64,000 nt of DNA from Pseudomonas sp. BN411 (GTDB lineage Bacteria > Pseudomonadota > Gammaproteobacteria > Pseudomonadales > Pseudomonadaceae), in assembly GCF_029871235.1 (NCBI RefSeq), contig NZ_SSOM01000065.1, positions 124,001 to 188,000 on the forward strand, in the 5' to 3' direction. Every line of letters starts with the position of its first letter. The stretch's first letter is position 1. This document shows positions 38,017 to 46,639 of this stretch, one piece after another. The notes under the pieces are model-generated. The model was not told where the DNA came from. It did not search any database and saw only the letters and a list, made by a program, of their open reading frames with translations. The position numbers and the translations under genes were made by a program.

Positions 38017-38946
38017 GTGGGCAGAACACAACACGGCTTTTCCCTCGTCGAAATGATGGTGGCCTTGACCATCAGCCTGATCCTGCTGCTGGGGGTTTCT
38101 AACATCATCATCAGCTCGAGCCAAAGCTATAACGAATTGGCTCGGAGCAGCCAGCAGCTGGAGAATGGGCGATACGCCGTGCAAGTGATGCGCGACGATA
38201 TTCTGCATGCGGGCTTTTATGGCGAATTTTCGGGCTTGAAGGTCCCCGCAACCATGCCCAATAGCTGTTTGGTGAGCGGTACTGAGCTGCTGGCTGCCAT
38301 TAATGCTCCGGTGCAGGGGTTCGCTGCCGCTGCACAAGCACCTTTAGGGTGCCTGCCAGGATACGCAGGAGGGGATGTATTGGTTATTCGCCGGGCAGCC
38401 ACCAGCGTGACAGCCATAGACAGCCTTTCCGCCAACGATTTCTACATTCAGTCGCGTCCCGGGGAAGTAACAGTGGCCTTGGGAAGTGCCGGCAACTTCG
38501 CTCTGAAAAAGAAAGACAACGTAACTCTCGCTGATGTTCGCAAGTACGTGGCGCATATCTACTACATCCGCAACTGCAATGATTGCTCTGGTTCAGGGGA
38601 TGGTGTGCCGACGTTATGGAGGCGTGAACTGGTGTCCGGAAACATTACTTCCATCCCCATTGCCGAGGGCGTGGAAAATCTCCAACTGCGCTATGGCCTT
38701 GACGATAACAAGGACGGTGCCCCCGACCGCTATGTCGCATTGCCGAGCTCAACCACGGAATGGTCCAGCGTCGTTTCGGTGGAGGTCAATCTTCTAGCTC
38801 GTGCGGCGGAGCCCACTGCAGGCTTTACCGACTCCAAGCGTTATGTACTGGGGGATGTGCAGGTCGCCCCCGGTGGAAGCTTCAAGCGCCATGCGTTCAG
38901 CGCGGTGGTTCGCGCAACCAACCTGAGTAGCAGGAAGGAGTTGTGA
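38017..38946 (+). CDS. pilW: PilW-type minor pilin, cassette A (GTG start)
   Basis: A 309-residue minor pilin from GTG 38017. Leader MGRTQHG is cut before FSLVEMMVALTISLILLLG. The frame continues up to ATG 37984, but only the GTG has a GGGAG-type ribosome site and gives a short leader. The start context GTGGGCAGAAC is shared with pilE of the same cassette. The long soluble region fits PilW size. A YIRNCNDCSGSGDGVP loop has paired Cys, and DDNKDGAPDRYV is a calcium-loop-like acidic turn. It overlaps pilX by one base. Confidence 0.87.
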   Translation: MGRTQHGFSLVEMMVALTISLILLLGVSNIIISSSQSYNELARSSQQLENGRYAVQVMRDDILHAGFYGEFSGLKVPATMPNSCLVSGTELLAAINAPVQGFAAAAQAPLGCLPGYAGGDVLVIRRAATSVTAIDSLSANDFYIQSRPGEVTVALGSAGNFALKKKDNVTLADVRKYVAHIYYIRNCNDCSGSGDGVPTLWRRELVSGNITSIPIAEGVENLQLRYGLDDNKDGAPDRYVALPSSTTEWSSVVSVEVNLLARAAEPTAGFTDSKRYVLGDVQVAPGGSFKRHAFSAVVRATNLSSRKEL

Positions 38947-39377
38947 TGAAGGGGGCAGGCAGGCAATGCGGTGCGGCGCTGGTGGTAGCCCTGCTGATGC
39001 TGGTGGTGATGGCGTTGCTGGGTATTTCGGCCATCAATTCGAGCACAGTCAACCAGAGCATCATATCCAACGTTCAGAGCCAGCAGGCGGCGGAAGCAGC
39101 GGCTCAGGACGGAATCGAGCAGGCGATCAGCTCCATCGAGGCGTTCAGGGTGCCGTCCGCTAGAAAATTGACGATCGAGGGGTTGGAGATAAACGTGAGC
39201 GCCCCAGTCTGCATCGGTTCTCAGGTCAAGTCAGGTTATTCCCTTACCACGAAGTTCCCGCCCGAGGACACACACTGGGAGCTCTCGGCAACAGTCGACG
39301 ACAAGGCAACCGGCAGCAAGGTGGTGATACGGCAGGGCGTTTCCATTGTCATGCCGTCCGGCTCATGCCCTCTGTAG
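38946..39377 (+). CDS. pilX: PilX-type minor pilin, cassette A
   Basis: A 143-residue minor pilin. ATG 38946 overlaps the pilW stop (TGATG); an in-frame GTG three bases up is an alternative. Leader MKGAGRQCG is cut before AALVVALLMLVVMALLGISAINSS. Position +5 is Val instead of Glu, as seen in many PilX_N proteins. The soluble part is short, with a Cys pair VCIGSQ and GSCPL. PilX lies at the tip with PilY1. It is 16 bases from the pilY1 start, which has its own AGGAGA site. Confidence 0.85.
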   Translation: MKGAGRQCGAALVVALLMLVVMALLGISAINSSTVNQSIISNVQSQQAAEAAAQDGIEQAISSIEAFRVPSARKLTIEGLEINVSAPVCIGSQVKSGYSLTTKFPPEDTHWELSATVDDKATGSKVVIRQGVSIVMPSGSCPL

Positions 39378-39393
39378 GATCAGGAGACACAAT

Positions 39394-42300
39394 ATGAAAT
39401 GTCTTGGTTTGCGCTCATGGATGCTCGCCTGGGGGCTCCTTGTAATAGCGGGAGAGGCTGGTGCGCAGGACACCGACTTGTTCATGACCCGCCGGTTCGA
39501 TGCCGCCTTGCCGAACGTGCTGATCATCCTGGATAACACCGCCAACTGGTCCACATCGGCTGGCTCCGGTCGAACAAAATTCGATATCGAGCGGGAGGCC
39601 TTGGCCAAGGTAGTCGCGGGGCTGGACGTGAACGCCTTCAATGTTGGCCTGATGCTCTTTTCCGAAAGCGGCGATGGTAATGCAGCAGTCAGTGGTGGTT
39701 ACGTGCGCTCGGCGATCAGCCGGATGACTGCAGACAACAAGCTCGCTCTGCAGACACTGATCACGAACCTGCAGGAGGGTAGCGGGGGCGGCAACAGTAC
39801 CTCCGGCGGCAAAGGAAACTCCGGTGGCGGTGGCTCTACCAATGGTAGTGGCGATAAAGGCAGTAGCGCCGAGTATGCCAAGGCCATGGACGAGGCGTAT
39901 CGCTACTTCCAGGGCATCGACGCACGCTCCGGCGACAAGATCAAGACCGATCAGAAAGCGTTTTCCGTCAAACCCAAGTATGCCAAGCCCACTACCGACG
40001 CCTGCGCGGCGAACTACATCATCTTCATCAGCAATGGCGCTCCGGACAATAGTGAAAACAACAAAGCCAAGGACATGCTCCAGGCCTGGGGAGGCGATAT
40101 CACCCAGATCAATCTGACCCCCAGCGGACGCCAGGCCAACTTTGCTGACGAATATGCCCGTTTCATGAACGGCAAGAAGATCAAGACCTATACCATTGAT
40201 GTCGCGCCTGAGACCGGTGGGCAAGGGCCGGACAATACCGCCCTCCTCCACAGCATGGCTCAGAGCGGCGGGGGCGGTTACAACGCGGTCTTCAACGCGG
40301 ATGAACTGAAACAAGTGCTGGACGACACCTTCAAGCAGATCCAGGACGTTAACAGCGTATTCGCATCCACGGCCCTGCCGGTTAGCGTGAACGTCCGCGG
40401 CACCTATCTGAACGAAGTCTACATGGGGATATTCCGGCCCGATGCCGATGCCCATCCCCGCTGGATCGGCAACCTGAAGCTGTACCAGTTCGCCAAGAAC
40501 ACGGCTACGGGCGCCCTCTACCTGGCCGATGCCCGCACTGGCACTCCGCCTCCGCCCGCGCAAAACCCGGCCACTGGTTTCATCGACAGCAAGGCTGTCA
40601 GCTTCTGGACCAAGACATCGGACTATTGGAGTTTCAGCACGCTGTATACTGCATCGGACATGCCGGACGGCGATATAGTCGAGAAGGGAGGGGCTGCACA
40701 GCGTCAACGCAGCGACTATGCGACCCGTAAGCTGTATACCTGTACTGGTACCTGCACGCTCAGCAGCACGCTCAACAGAGAGTTGAGTTTGACGCCTTTC
40801 GTAACCGACAATGCAGCAATAACAGCTGGTAGTCTCGGTATCACTGATGATCCCGATGGCACCAAGCGTACTGCTCTGATCAACTGGGTTCGCGGGGCGG
40901 ACAATACCCCTGCCGCGGAACGCGCTGCGGGCGGGGTCAGGCCGTCCCTGCATGGCGATGTAGTGCATTCGCGGCCGGCGGTCGTGAACTTCAACCGCAC
41001 CGGCAGCAGCGATAACGATATCGTGGCGTTCTACGGGGCGAATGACGGCGTGCTGCGCGCTATCAAGGGTGGCAAGTTTGCCGACAACGGCGGCGCAGAG
41101 TTGTGGGGATTCATAGCTCCGGAGTTTTTCGGCCAGTTGAAACGCCAGCGCGACAATTCGCCGGATATCAATGTGCCGTCCGTGGCTGGTTCGGATCCCA
41201 ACATCGGTAATAACAAACCCTACGCGGTGGATGGCAACATCAGTATCCATAGCTTCGACGTCAACGGCGATGGGCGTCTGGAGGGGGCCGACAAGGTCTA
41301 CCTGTACGCCACCATGCGTCGGGGTGGTCGCTTCATCTACGCCATCGATGTTTCGGTTCCGGAGACCCCGAAGATGATGTGGAAGCGTGGCTGCTTCGGT
41401 GCCACTCCGGTCTGCGACAGCGGTTATGACGAGCTGGGGCAGACCTGGTCGGAAGCCAAGACGGCCACCGTCAATCTCGCTGGCACAGTCACACCAGTGC
41501 TTATCTTGGGCGCTGGTTATGACCCAGCGGCAGATGACGTCGAGCCCGCCGGTACGAACACGATGGGGCGCGGAATCCTTGTGATCAACGCCTTGACGGG
41601 CGATTTGATCTGGCAGGCCGGACCAGCGCCCAAGGGCGCCGGCAAGAATCTGACCGTCTCCGGCATGACCCACAGCATTCCCGCAGACATCGCGGTCATC
41701 GATCGTAACCGGGATGGATTGGCCGATCGGCTCTATGGGGTGGATACCGGTGCGAACGTCTGGCGCGTCGACATCGGTGATCAGGATGTCAACAATTGGG
41801 CGGTCCATCACTTCGCCTCCCTCGGCGGTAGCGGGACGAATGCGCGCAAATTCCTCTATGGTCCGGATGTGGCGGTCGGCGAAGACAGTAACGGACCTTA
41901 TGATGCCGTCCTGCTGGGTTCCGGTGACCGCGAGCACCCGTTCGAAACCGTGGTGGACAACCACTTCTTCATGCTCAAGGACCGTAATACAGGTAACAGC
42001 GGTGCTGAGGCGTCGACCATCACTTTGACGCAGCTGTACAACGCCACTTCAAACCTCATCCAGTCGTCGGACGTCGACGTGCAGGCCGAGGCGCGTAGGA
42101 ATATGTTGTCGGCGAGCGGCTGGTATTTCAATCTGGCTGATAACGAGAAGGTGGTGGGCAATGCGGCAATAGATGGCGGCAGCGTATTCTTTGCAACCAA
42201 CCAGCCGAAACCTGTTACCGATCCAAACAGTTGTGCAAGTAACCTGGGTACCGCCCGTCTCTACGTAGTGAACTTCGAGAACGGTGCTCCTATCACCAAT

Positions 42301-42483
42301 CTCGACGGCGCGGATGGGGATGACCGTTTCTTTGAAGCAAGTGGTGGCGGCTTACCGCCATCGCCGACATCCGTCATCACCGACCTCGGTGCGACAGTCT
42401 GTTTCGGCCCTCACTGCTTGCCACCGCCCAAGGTCAGCTTGAACGCTCGGCAGAGGAAATACTGGTTCAAGAGTATCGACTGA
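39394..42483 (+). CDS. pilY1: PilY1-like tip protein, cassette A (degenerate MIDAS, Gly/Ser insert)
   Basis: A 1029-residue secreted protein, ATG 39394 with AGGAGA upstream, signal peptide about residues 1-25. The N-terminal von Willebrand A-like region begins NVLIILDNTANWS (residues 41-53), so the MIDAS motif DxSxS is replaced by DNTAN, and it is interrupted by a Gly/Ser-rich insert at about 129-158. The C-terminal half is the PilY1 beta-propeller with GANDGVLRAIKGG. Its two acidic loops are DVNGDGRLEGAD (622-633) and DRNRDGLADRLYG (770-778), the second fitting the DxNxDxxxD calcium site known in PilY1. It closes the cassette. Confidence 0.9.
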   Translation: MKCLGLRSWMLAWGLLVIAGEAGAQDTDLFMTRRFDAALPNVLIILDNTANWSTSAGSGRTKFDIEREALAKVVAGLDVNAFNVGLMLFSESGDGNAAVSGGYVRSAISRMTADNKLALQTLITNLQEGSGGGNSTSGGKGNSGGGGSTNGSGDKGSSAEYAKAMDEAYRYFQGIDARSGDKIKTDQKAFSVKPKYAKPTTDACAANYIIFISNGAPDNSENNKAKDMLQAWGGDITQINLTPSGRQANFADEYARFMNGKKIKTYTIDVAPETGGQGPDNTALLHSMAQSGGGGYNAVFNADELKQVLDDTFKQIQDVNSVFASTALPVSVNVRGTYLNEVYMGIFRPDADAHPRWIGNLKLYQFAKNTATGALYLADARTGTPPPPAQNPATGFIDSKAVSFWTKTSDYWSFSTLYTASDMPDGDIVEKGGAAQRQRSDYATRKLYTCTGTCTLSSTLNRELSLTPFVTDNAAITAGSLGITDDPDGTKRTALINWVRGADNTPAAERAAGGVRPSLHGDVVHSRPAVVNFNRTGSSDNDIVAFYGANDGVLRAIKGGKFADNGGAELWGFIAPEFFGQLKRQRDNSPDINVPSVAGSDPNIGNNKPYAVDGNISIHSFDVNGDGRLEGADKVYLYATMRRGGRFIYAIDVSVPETPKMMWKRGCFGATPVCDSGYDELGQTWSEAKTATVNLAGTVTPVLILGAGYDPAADDVEPAGTNTMGRGILVINALTGDLIWQAGPAPKGAGKNLTVSGMTHSIPADIAVIDRNRDGLADRLYGVDTGANVWRVDIGDQDVNNWAVHHFASLGGSGTNARKFLYGPDVAVGEDSNGPYDAVLLGSGDREHPFETVVDNHFFMLKDRNTGNSGAEASTITLTQLYNATSNLIQSSDVDVQAEARRNMLSASGWYFNLADNEKVVGNAAIDGGSVFFATNQPKPVTDPNSCASNLGTARLYVVNFENGAPITNLDGADGDDRFFEASGGGLPPSPTSVITDLGATVCFGPHCLPPPKVSLNARQRKYWFKSID

Positions 42484-42492
42484 GTCGGTCCT

Positions 42493-42738
42493 GCCCTCTG
42501 GAGCCATTGCTTCAGAGGGCTATCGATGCCTGCGGTTTTCTCTTTCCCCAAGCTAGGGGCTGGCCCGCGCAGATGTGGCGATCCATTGCACTGAACAACT
42601 CGCAGCTCTGCGATCCCCGCTGACTTAGAATCCCCATCCCGATGTGTACTTGCAGTACTGCCTCGTGCCGTGAAGTTTGGGGCGCCGATTGGGCCCTGCA
42701 CTTCTTCCTGCAAGCCAAATGGCCACGTTTCCATTTGG
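42493..42738. other. Non-coding gap between pilY1 (cassette A) and thiO, with two hairpins
   Basis: The 316-base gap (42484-42799) holds no convincing gene. GCCCTCTG/CAGAGGGC (42493-42520, 12-base loop) is just after the pilY1 stop and may end transcription, though no T run follows. CCAAATGG/CCATTTGG (42715-42738) lies near thiO. A TAGAAT (42626-42631) could be a -10, with no good -35. Confidence 0.35.
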
Positions 42739-42799
42739 GGCTGCTTCAGCTCTGAGCCGTAAACTCCATCGGACGATGATTCATTGATCTGGAGGTTCC

Positions 42800-43891
42800 A
42801 TGCGCGTGTTGTTGGTCGGAGGGGGGGCTATCGGGTTGCTGTCTGCATACTCGCTGGCGCAAGCAGGGGCTGAAGTCTGCCTGCTGGACAAGGGCGAATG
42901 TGGACGCGAGTCCTCCTGGGCGGGTGGCGGCATCGTTTCTCCTCTCTATCCCTGGCGATACTCCTCCGCCGTGACGGCGCTGGCCCATTGGTCCCAGGAC
43001 TACTACCCCGGTCTTGGTCAGCGCCTGTTCGCTGAAACGGGGATAGACCCCGAGGTCCATGAGACTGGTCTGTACTGGCTGGACCTTGAAGACGAAGCTG
43101 AGGCTTTAGCCTGGGCTGCGCAGGAACGGCGGCCGCTGGCATCGGTGACAATGGAGCGGGTGCACGCAGCGGTGCCGCCCTTGGGAGCGGGGTATCGGCA
43201 TGCCATTCATATGGCCGGTGTGGCCAATGTGCGCAATCCGCGCCTGACCCGGGCGTTACGGGAAGCCCTCTTGCAGATGCCGAATGTTTCCTTGCGCGAG
43301 AACTGTGAGGTGCGCGGTTTCATCCGCGACGGCGGGCGCATTCTTGGCGTGAGCACGGCTGAAGGCGATCTGTTGGCCGATCGCGTTGTCCTGGCGGCCG
43401 GCGCCTGGAGTGGCGAGCTGCTGGCCAGCCTCGGGCTGGTGCTGCCCGTGGAGCCGGTCAAGGGGCAGATGATTCTTTTCAAATGCGCGCCAGACTTCCT
43501 CCCCGCCATTGTGCTGGCCAAGGGGCGTTACGCGATTCCGCGTCGCGATGGCCATATTCTGGTGGGCAGCACTCTGGAACACGCCGGCTTCGACAAGACG
43601 CCAACGGACGAAGCCCTGGAAAGCCTAAAGGCTTCTGCCTTCGAGTTGTTGCCGCAACTGGCGGATGCCGAATTGGTAGGGCACTGGGCGGGGCTGCGTC
43701 CAGGGTCGCCGGAAGGGATTCCCTTCATCGGGCCGGTGCCCGGAGTGGACGGTCTCTGGCTCAACTGCGGCCACTACCGCAATGGCCTGGTACTGGCGCC
43801 TGCCTCCTGCCAATTGCTGGCGGACCTTCTCCTTGGCCGGGAGCCCGTCATCGACCCGCAGCCCTATGCCCCCAAGGGCCGTTTGGGCTAA
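42800..43891 (+). CDS. thiO: Glycine/D-amino acid oxidase (ThiO-like)
   Basis: A 363-residue FAD enzyme. The ATG is preceded by GGAGG. The N-terminal dinucleotide-binding site is VGGGAIGLLSAYSLA (residues 6-20), and the conserved GRESSWAGGGIVSP and GHYRNGLVLAP stretches mark the glycine-oxidase/DadA-like DAO family. ThiO makes the iminoglycine needed for the thiazole ring of thiamine in the cytoplasm. No thi genes are next to it; the location between pilus genes matches PA4548 from memory. The exact substrate is uncertain. Confidence 0.9.
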   Translation: MRVLLVGGGAIGLLSAYSLAQAGAEVCLLDKGECGRESSWAGGGIVSPLYPWRYSSAVTALAHWSQDYYPGLGQRLFAETGIDPEVHETGLYWLDLEDEAEALAWAAQERRPLASVTMERVHAAVPPLGAGYRHAIHMAGVANVRNPRLTRALREALLQMPNVSLRENCEVRGFIRDGGRILGVSTAEGDLLADRVVLAAGAWSGELLASLGLVLPVEPVKGQMILFKCAPDFLPAIVLAKGRYAIPRRDGHILVGSTLEHAGFDKTPTDEALESLKASAFELLPQLADAELVGHWAGLRPGSPEGIPFIGPVPGVDGLWLNCGHYRNGLVLAPASCQLLADLLLGREPVIDPQPYAPKGRLG

Positions 43892-43940
43892 CCGCATCCT
43901 GATGCCCGCTTGGGTATCGCGGGCTTCGCTGTGCCCCGTT

Positions 43941-43968
43941 GAGCTTGCCCATTCTTGTGGGCAAGCTC
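43941..43968 (+). terminator. Strong hairpin after thiO
   Basis: A perfect 11-bp stem (GAGCTTGCCCA/TGGGCAAGCTC) with a TTCTTG loop, of the REP-like type; no T tract follows. It may end thiO transcription or protect its 3' end. Confidence 0.6.
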
Positions 43969-43991
43969 GCAGATCGCAAAACCCAATTTAA

Positions 43992-44059
43992 AACGAACGT
44001 CCCACTCAGCTACTATTCGCGCACAATTTGCCGCTGGTCGTTAAATTCGACCGCTTGTC
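43992..44059. promoter_or_regulatory. Possible AlgR-type sites upstream of cassette B
   Basis: AACGAACGT (43992-44000) contains, on the reverse strand, CGTTCGT, the core of the AlgR motif CCGTTCGTC. CCGCTTGTC (44051-44059) matches 7 of 9 bases on the forward strand. AlgR is known to activate the fimU-pilVWXY1Y2E operon in P. aeruginosa, which is why they are noted; the matches are weak. Confidence 0.35.
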
Positions 44060-44150
44060 ATGGATGTCTGGCAAAGCAGGAGCAGGAAGCTTCGTTGCAC
44101 GGGCACTCGCCCGTTTGAGTTCGCACCGTTCAGTTTGGGAGGGGCAGGGA

Positions 44151-44618
44151 ATGTCGCAACGAGGTTTTACGTTGATCGAACTGCTGGTCACGCTAGCCGT
44201 GCTCGTGGTTCTGATCGGCCTGGCAGCACCGAATCTCTCCCAATTGCTTCGCAACAGTCGGGCGTCAGCGGAGTTGAGCGCGTTTTCCGACATGCTCAAC
44301 TATGCGCGGCGCGAAGCCGTGCAGGGCGCGCAGACGATCAGGGTGCGCGGGCCGCTGGCCGCCGACGGCGCATGGCAGGTGCTGCGCGAGCGTGATAGTC
44401 AGGAGTTGCGGCGATTCGCGCCGCTGTCTTTGTTCGCAGTCGAGCCCGAAGGGTTGCAGAGTGTCCTCTTCGATTCTCAGGGGCGCCTGTTGAGTGCCGC
44501 CAGGGTGAATCTCGATCTGGCGGTGAAGGACTCCAGCCTCGATTGCGCCGCCTTTAATCGCACGGTCTCTATCGAACTGTCCGGATCGATCTCCCAGCAG
44601 AAGGGGGATTGCCAATGA
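44151..44618 (+). CDS. fimU: FimU/FimT-type minor pilin, cassette B
   Basis: A 155-residue minor pilin from ATG 44151, with GGAGGGGCAGGGA upstream. The frame open from 44028 gives a leader of over 40 residues and is rejected. Leader MSQRG is cut before FTLIELLVTLAVLVVLIGLAAPNL, with Glu at +5. The C-terminal segment ends LSGSISQQKGDC, without a GRxR motif. It starts the second cassette, 259 bases after thiO, and its stop overlaps the pilV ATG by 4 bp. Base composition is like that of the surrounding genome. Confidence 0.9.
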   Translation: MSQRGFTLIELLVTLAVLVVLIGLAAPNLSQLLRNSRASAELSAFSDMLNYARREAVQGAQTIRVRGPLAADGAWQVLRERDSQELRRFAPLSLFAVEPEGLQSVLFDSQGRLLSAARVNLDLAVKDSSLDCAAFNRTVSIELSGSISQQKGDCQ

Positions 44619-45052
44619 AATTCGAATTTCAGCGTGGGGCCTCTCTGATAGAGGTCCTGGTGGCGCTGGTGCTTTTCTCAATAGGTGTTTTGGGGCTTGC
44701 GGCCATGCAACTCACCGCGCTGAAAGCCAATCAGACGGCATCTGCACGCACTCACGCAATCTTCCTGGCCTATGAGATGGCGGACCGGATGCGTGCGGCC
44801 CGAGGGGATGCGCAGGCCGGGTTTTACAACCTGGCAATCGGTGCCGAGTTGCCTTGTGACCCAGCGAATGAGACTTGCCTGCCGTTCCAACGAGACCTGG
44901 CGGATTGGCGGGCCAACCTGGCGCAGCAACTGCCCGACGGGAATGGCGGAGTCGTGCAGAACGGTGACCGTTTCACGGTCGTCGTGCAATGGAACGAGGA
45001 GAGGGTAGGTGGAAGCAACGCCCAGCAATTCTCCTTCGTCACGCAGATTTGA
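44615..45052 (+). CDS. pilV: PilV-type minor pilin, cassette B
   Basis: A 145-residue minor pilin. ATG 44615 overlaps the fimU stop (ATGA) and has GGGGG upstream. Leader MKFEFQRG is cut before ASLIEVLVALVLFSIGVLGLAAMQL, Glu at +5. It is shorter than the PilV of cassette A (177 residues). A single Cys pair is visible (LPCDPANETCLP). It is the second gene of a tightly packed run in which every gene touches or nearly touches the next. Confidence 0.9.
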   Translation: MKFEFQRGASLIEVLVALVLFSIGVLGLAAMQLTALKANQTASARTHAIFLAYEMADRMRAARGDAQAGFYNLAIGAELPCDPANETCLPFQRDLADWRANLAQQLPDGNGGVVQNGDRFTVVVQWNEERVGGSNAQQFSFVTQI

Positions 45053-45062
45053 CGGGGTGCGC

Positions 45063-46094
45063 ATGCGCAAGCAACACGGCTTGAGCCTGGTGGAACTGAT
45101 GGTGGCCATGGCACTTGGCCTGGTTATCAGCCTGGCAGTGCTCCAAGTATTCATCAGCAACAAGAATACCTTTCTGCTCCAGGGGGCGGCCGGCCACCTG
45201 CAGGAGAATGGTCGTTTCGCTCTTCAGTACCTGGCTGCTGAGTTACGTCCTGCAGGGGTGGGGGTGGGAACCCGGCTTGATGAAGAGGATATCTGCGTGG
45301 TGGCCAGTAACGGGACCGCAGCGGAATGGGGCTCGATGAATCGCCCGATCTGGGGCAAGCGTAACGCCGCGGCTGGCGGATTGGGTGCAGTGGGCACCGA
45401 CGAGCTGTCTATCTTCGCCAACGACGGCTGCGAGTCCTTCCTCACTGCCGGCGAGCTTCTCAAGCCCGGGCAGAACGCAAATCTGAAGGTCACAGCCTAT
45501 TGCCCGAGCATGCAGAAAGATCATGCGGTGATGGTGTTGGACATGGAAAAGGCGGTGGTCGTCCGCATAACCAACAAGCCGAATTCATCCGGCTCCGGTC
45601 AAGTGACCCTTACCCATGCCGCTGGCAACAATGACAAGAACGCCAAGTGCGGTGGTTTCAAGTTTTCCGATATCCAGTTCACCAGTCCGGCGCGGGTGGT
45701 GGGGTTCGCTCATAAGACTTTCTACGTTGCCGATACCGGCCGTACCTCGGTGACTGGGCAGCCGGTCCGTGCCCTGTTCGTCCGCGACACGGCGCAGGTT
45801 CCAGTGCAGACCAATGAGATCATCGAAGGCGTGGAGTCCCTGCGCACCAGCTTCGGTGTCGCGGCGGGCAACAATGTGGGCGTTCAGGCCTACCTGAGTC
45901 CTACCGAGGTAGAGGCGGCCAACCGCTGGAGCGATGTCCGTACGGTGAAGTTCGATCTGTTGCTGGTCAGCGAGGAACGGGTTACGGGAGCGCAGGACCA
46001 GGCCATCCAATTCGGTGGCGCGACAGTGGCGGCCGATGGGCGACTGCGCCAGGTATTCAGCACGGTAGTAGCCCTGCGCAATCGGATTGACTGA
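45063..46094 (+). CDS. pilW: PilW-type minor pilin, cassette B
   Basis: A 343-residue minor pilin, ATG 45063 with GGGGTG upstream. The frame extends back over the end of pilV and is not used. Leader MRKQHG is cut before LSLVELMVAMALGLVISLAVLQVF, with Glu at +5. The large soluble region has Cys at EEDICVV, DGCESF, AYCPS and AKCGG. It ends VFSTVVALRNRID, similar to the PilW of cassette A (FSAVVRATNL), which supports common ancestry of the two cassettes. Confidence 0.9.
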   Translation: MRKQHGLSLVELMVAMALGLVISLAVLQVFISNKNTFLLQGAAGHLQENGRFALQYLAAELRPAGVGVGTRLDEEDICVVASNGTAAEWGSMNRPIWGKRNAAAGGLGAVGTDELSIFANDGCESFLTAGELLKPGQNANLKVTAYCPSMQKDHAVMVLDMEKAVVVRITNKPNSSGSGQVTLTHAAGNNDKNAKCGGFKFSDIQFTSPARVVGFAHKTFYVADTGRTSVTGQPVRALFVRDTAQVPVQTNEIIEGVESLRTSFGVAAGNNVGVQAYLSPTEVEAANRWSDVRTVKFDLLLVSEERVTGAQDQAIQFGGATVAADGRLRQVFSTVVALRNRID

Positions 46095-46110
46095 CAAGAC
46101 AAGGATGAAT

Positions 46111-46623
46111 ATGCAAGAGCAAAAAGGGGCGGTGCTGCTGGTCTGCCTGATTGCAATCCTGGCCTTGACCGTGCTCGGGGTGACGGCGATGTCCAGTAGC
46201 ACCCTGCAAGAACGCATGGCCGGTGGTGCCCGGGATTACAACGTGGCGTTCCAGGCGGCGGAAAGCGCACTGCGGGTCGGCGAGGCCTATGTACGTCAGC
46301 AGGTGGAGGCCAGCGTCGACCCGGCCCAACTCTTCCAGGCAAGCACTGATTGTCCTGCTGTGACAGAGGCACAGTGGTCGCCTCCGGCTGAGCTCAATGC
46401 CAAACCTCAGCAACCGGACTGCCGGGTGCGCAGTTTCTACGGCGCCTCGGGTGGGGCGAACTCCTTCATTTGCGAAACCGATGGTTCGATCGCCGAGAAC
46501 CGCGCCTTCGACTGCCTGAGCCGGACGTATCTGTTCAATGTCGAAGCCACCGGATACGGCAGCGGGGACGCTGAAGTACACCTGCGCTCCACCGTGGCCA
46601 TTGCCATTCGCAGCCAGAACTGA
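46111..46623 (+). CDS. pilX: PilX-type minor pilin, cassette B
   Basis: A 170-residue minor pilin. ATG 46111 (MQEQKG cut before AVLLVCLIAILALTVLGVTAMSSS) is preferred over ATG 46105 because AAGG then lies at a normal distance. Position +5 is Val, not Glu, as in the other cassette. The motif LQERMAGGARDYNVAFQAAESALR is characteristic of PilX_N proteins. Cys residues (DCPAV, DCRVR, FICET, DCLSR) probably form two disulfides. It precedes pilY1 by 16 bases, the same gap as in cassette A. Confidence 0.9.
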   Translation: MQEQKGAVLLVCLIAILALTVLGVTAMSSSTLQERMAGGARDYNVAFQAAESALRVGEAYVRQQVEASVDPAQLFQASTDCPAVTEAQWSPPAELNAKPQQPDCRVRSFYGASGGANSFICETDGSIAENRAFDCLSRTYLFNVEATGYGSGDAEVHLRSTVAIAIRSQN

Positions 46624-46639
46624 TCGAAGGGAGACGCAA

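Noticed and set aside
40863-40950. An integrin-type RGD motif in the PilY1 of cassette A
   Set aside because: The sequence reads VRGAD, not RGD, so no integrin-binding claim is made.
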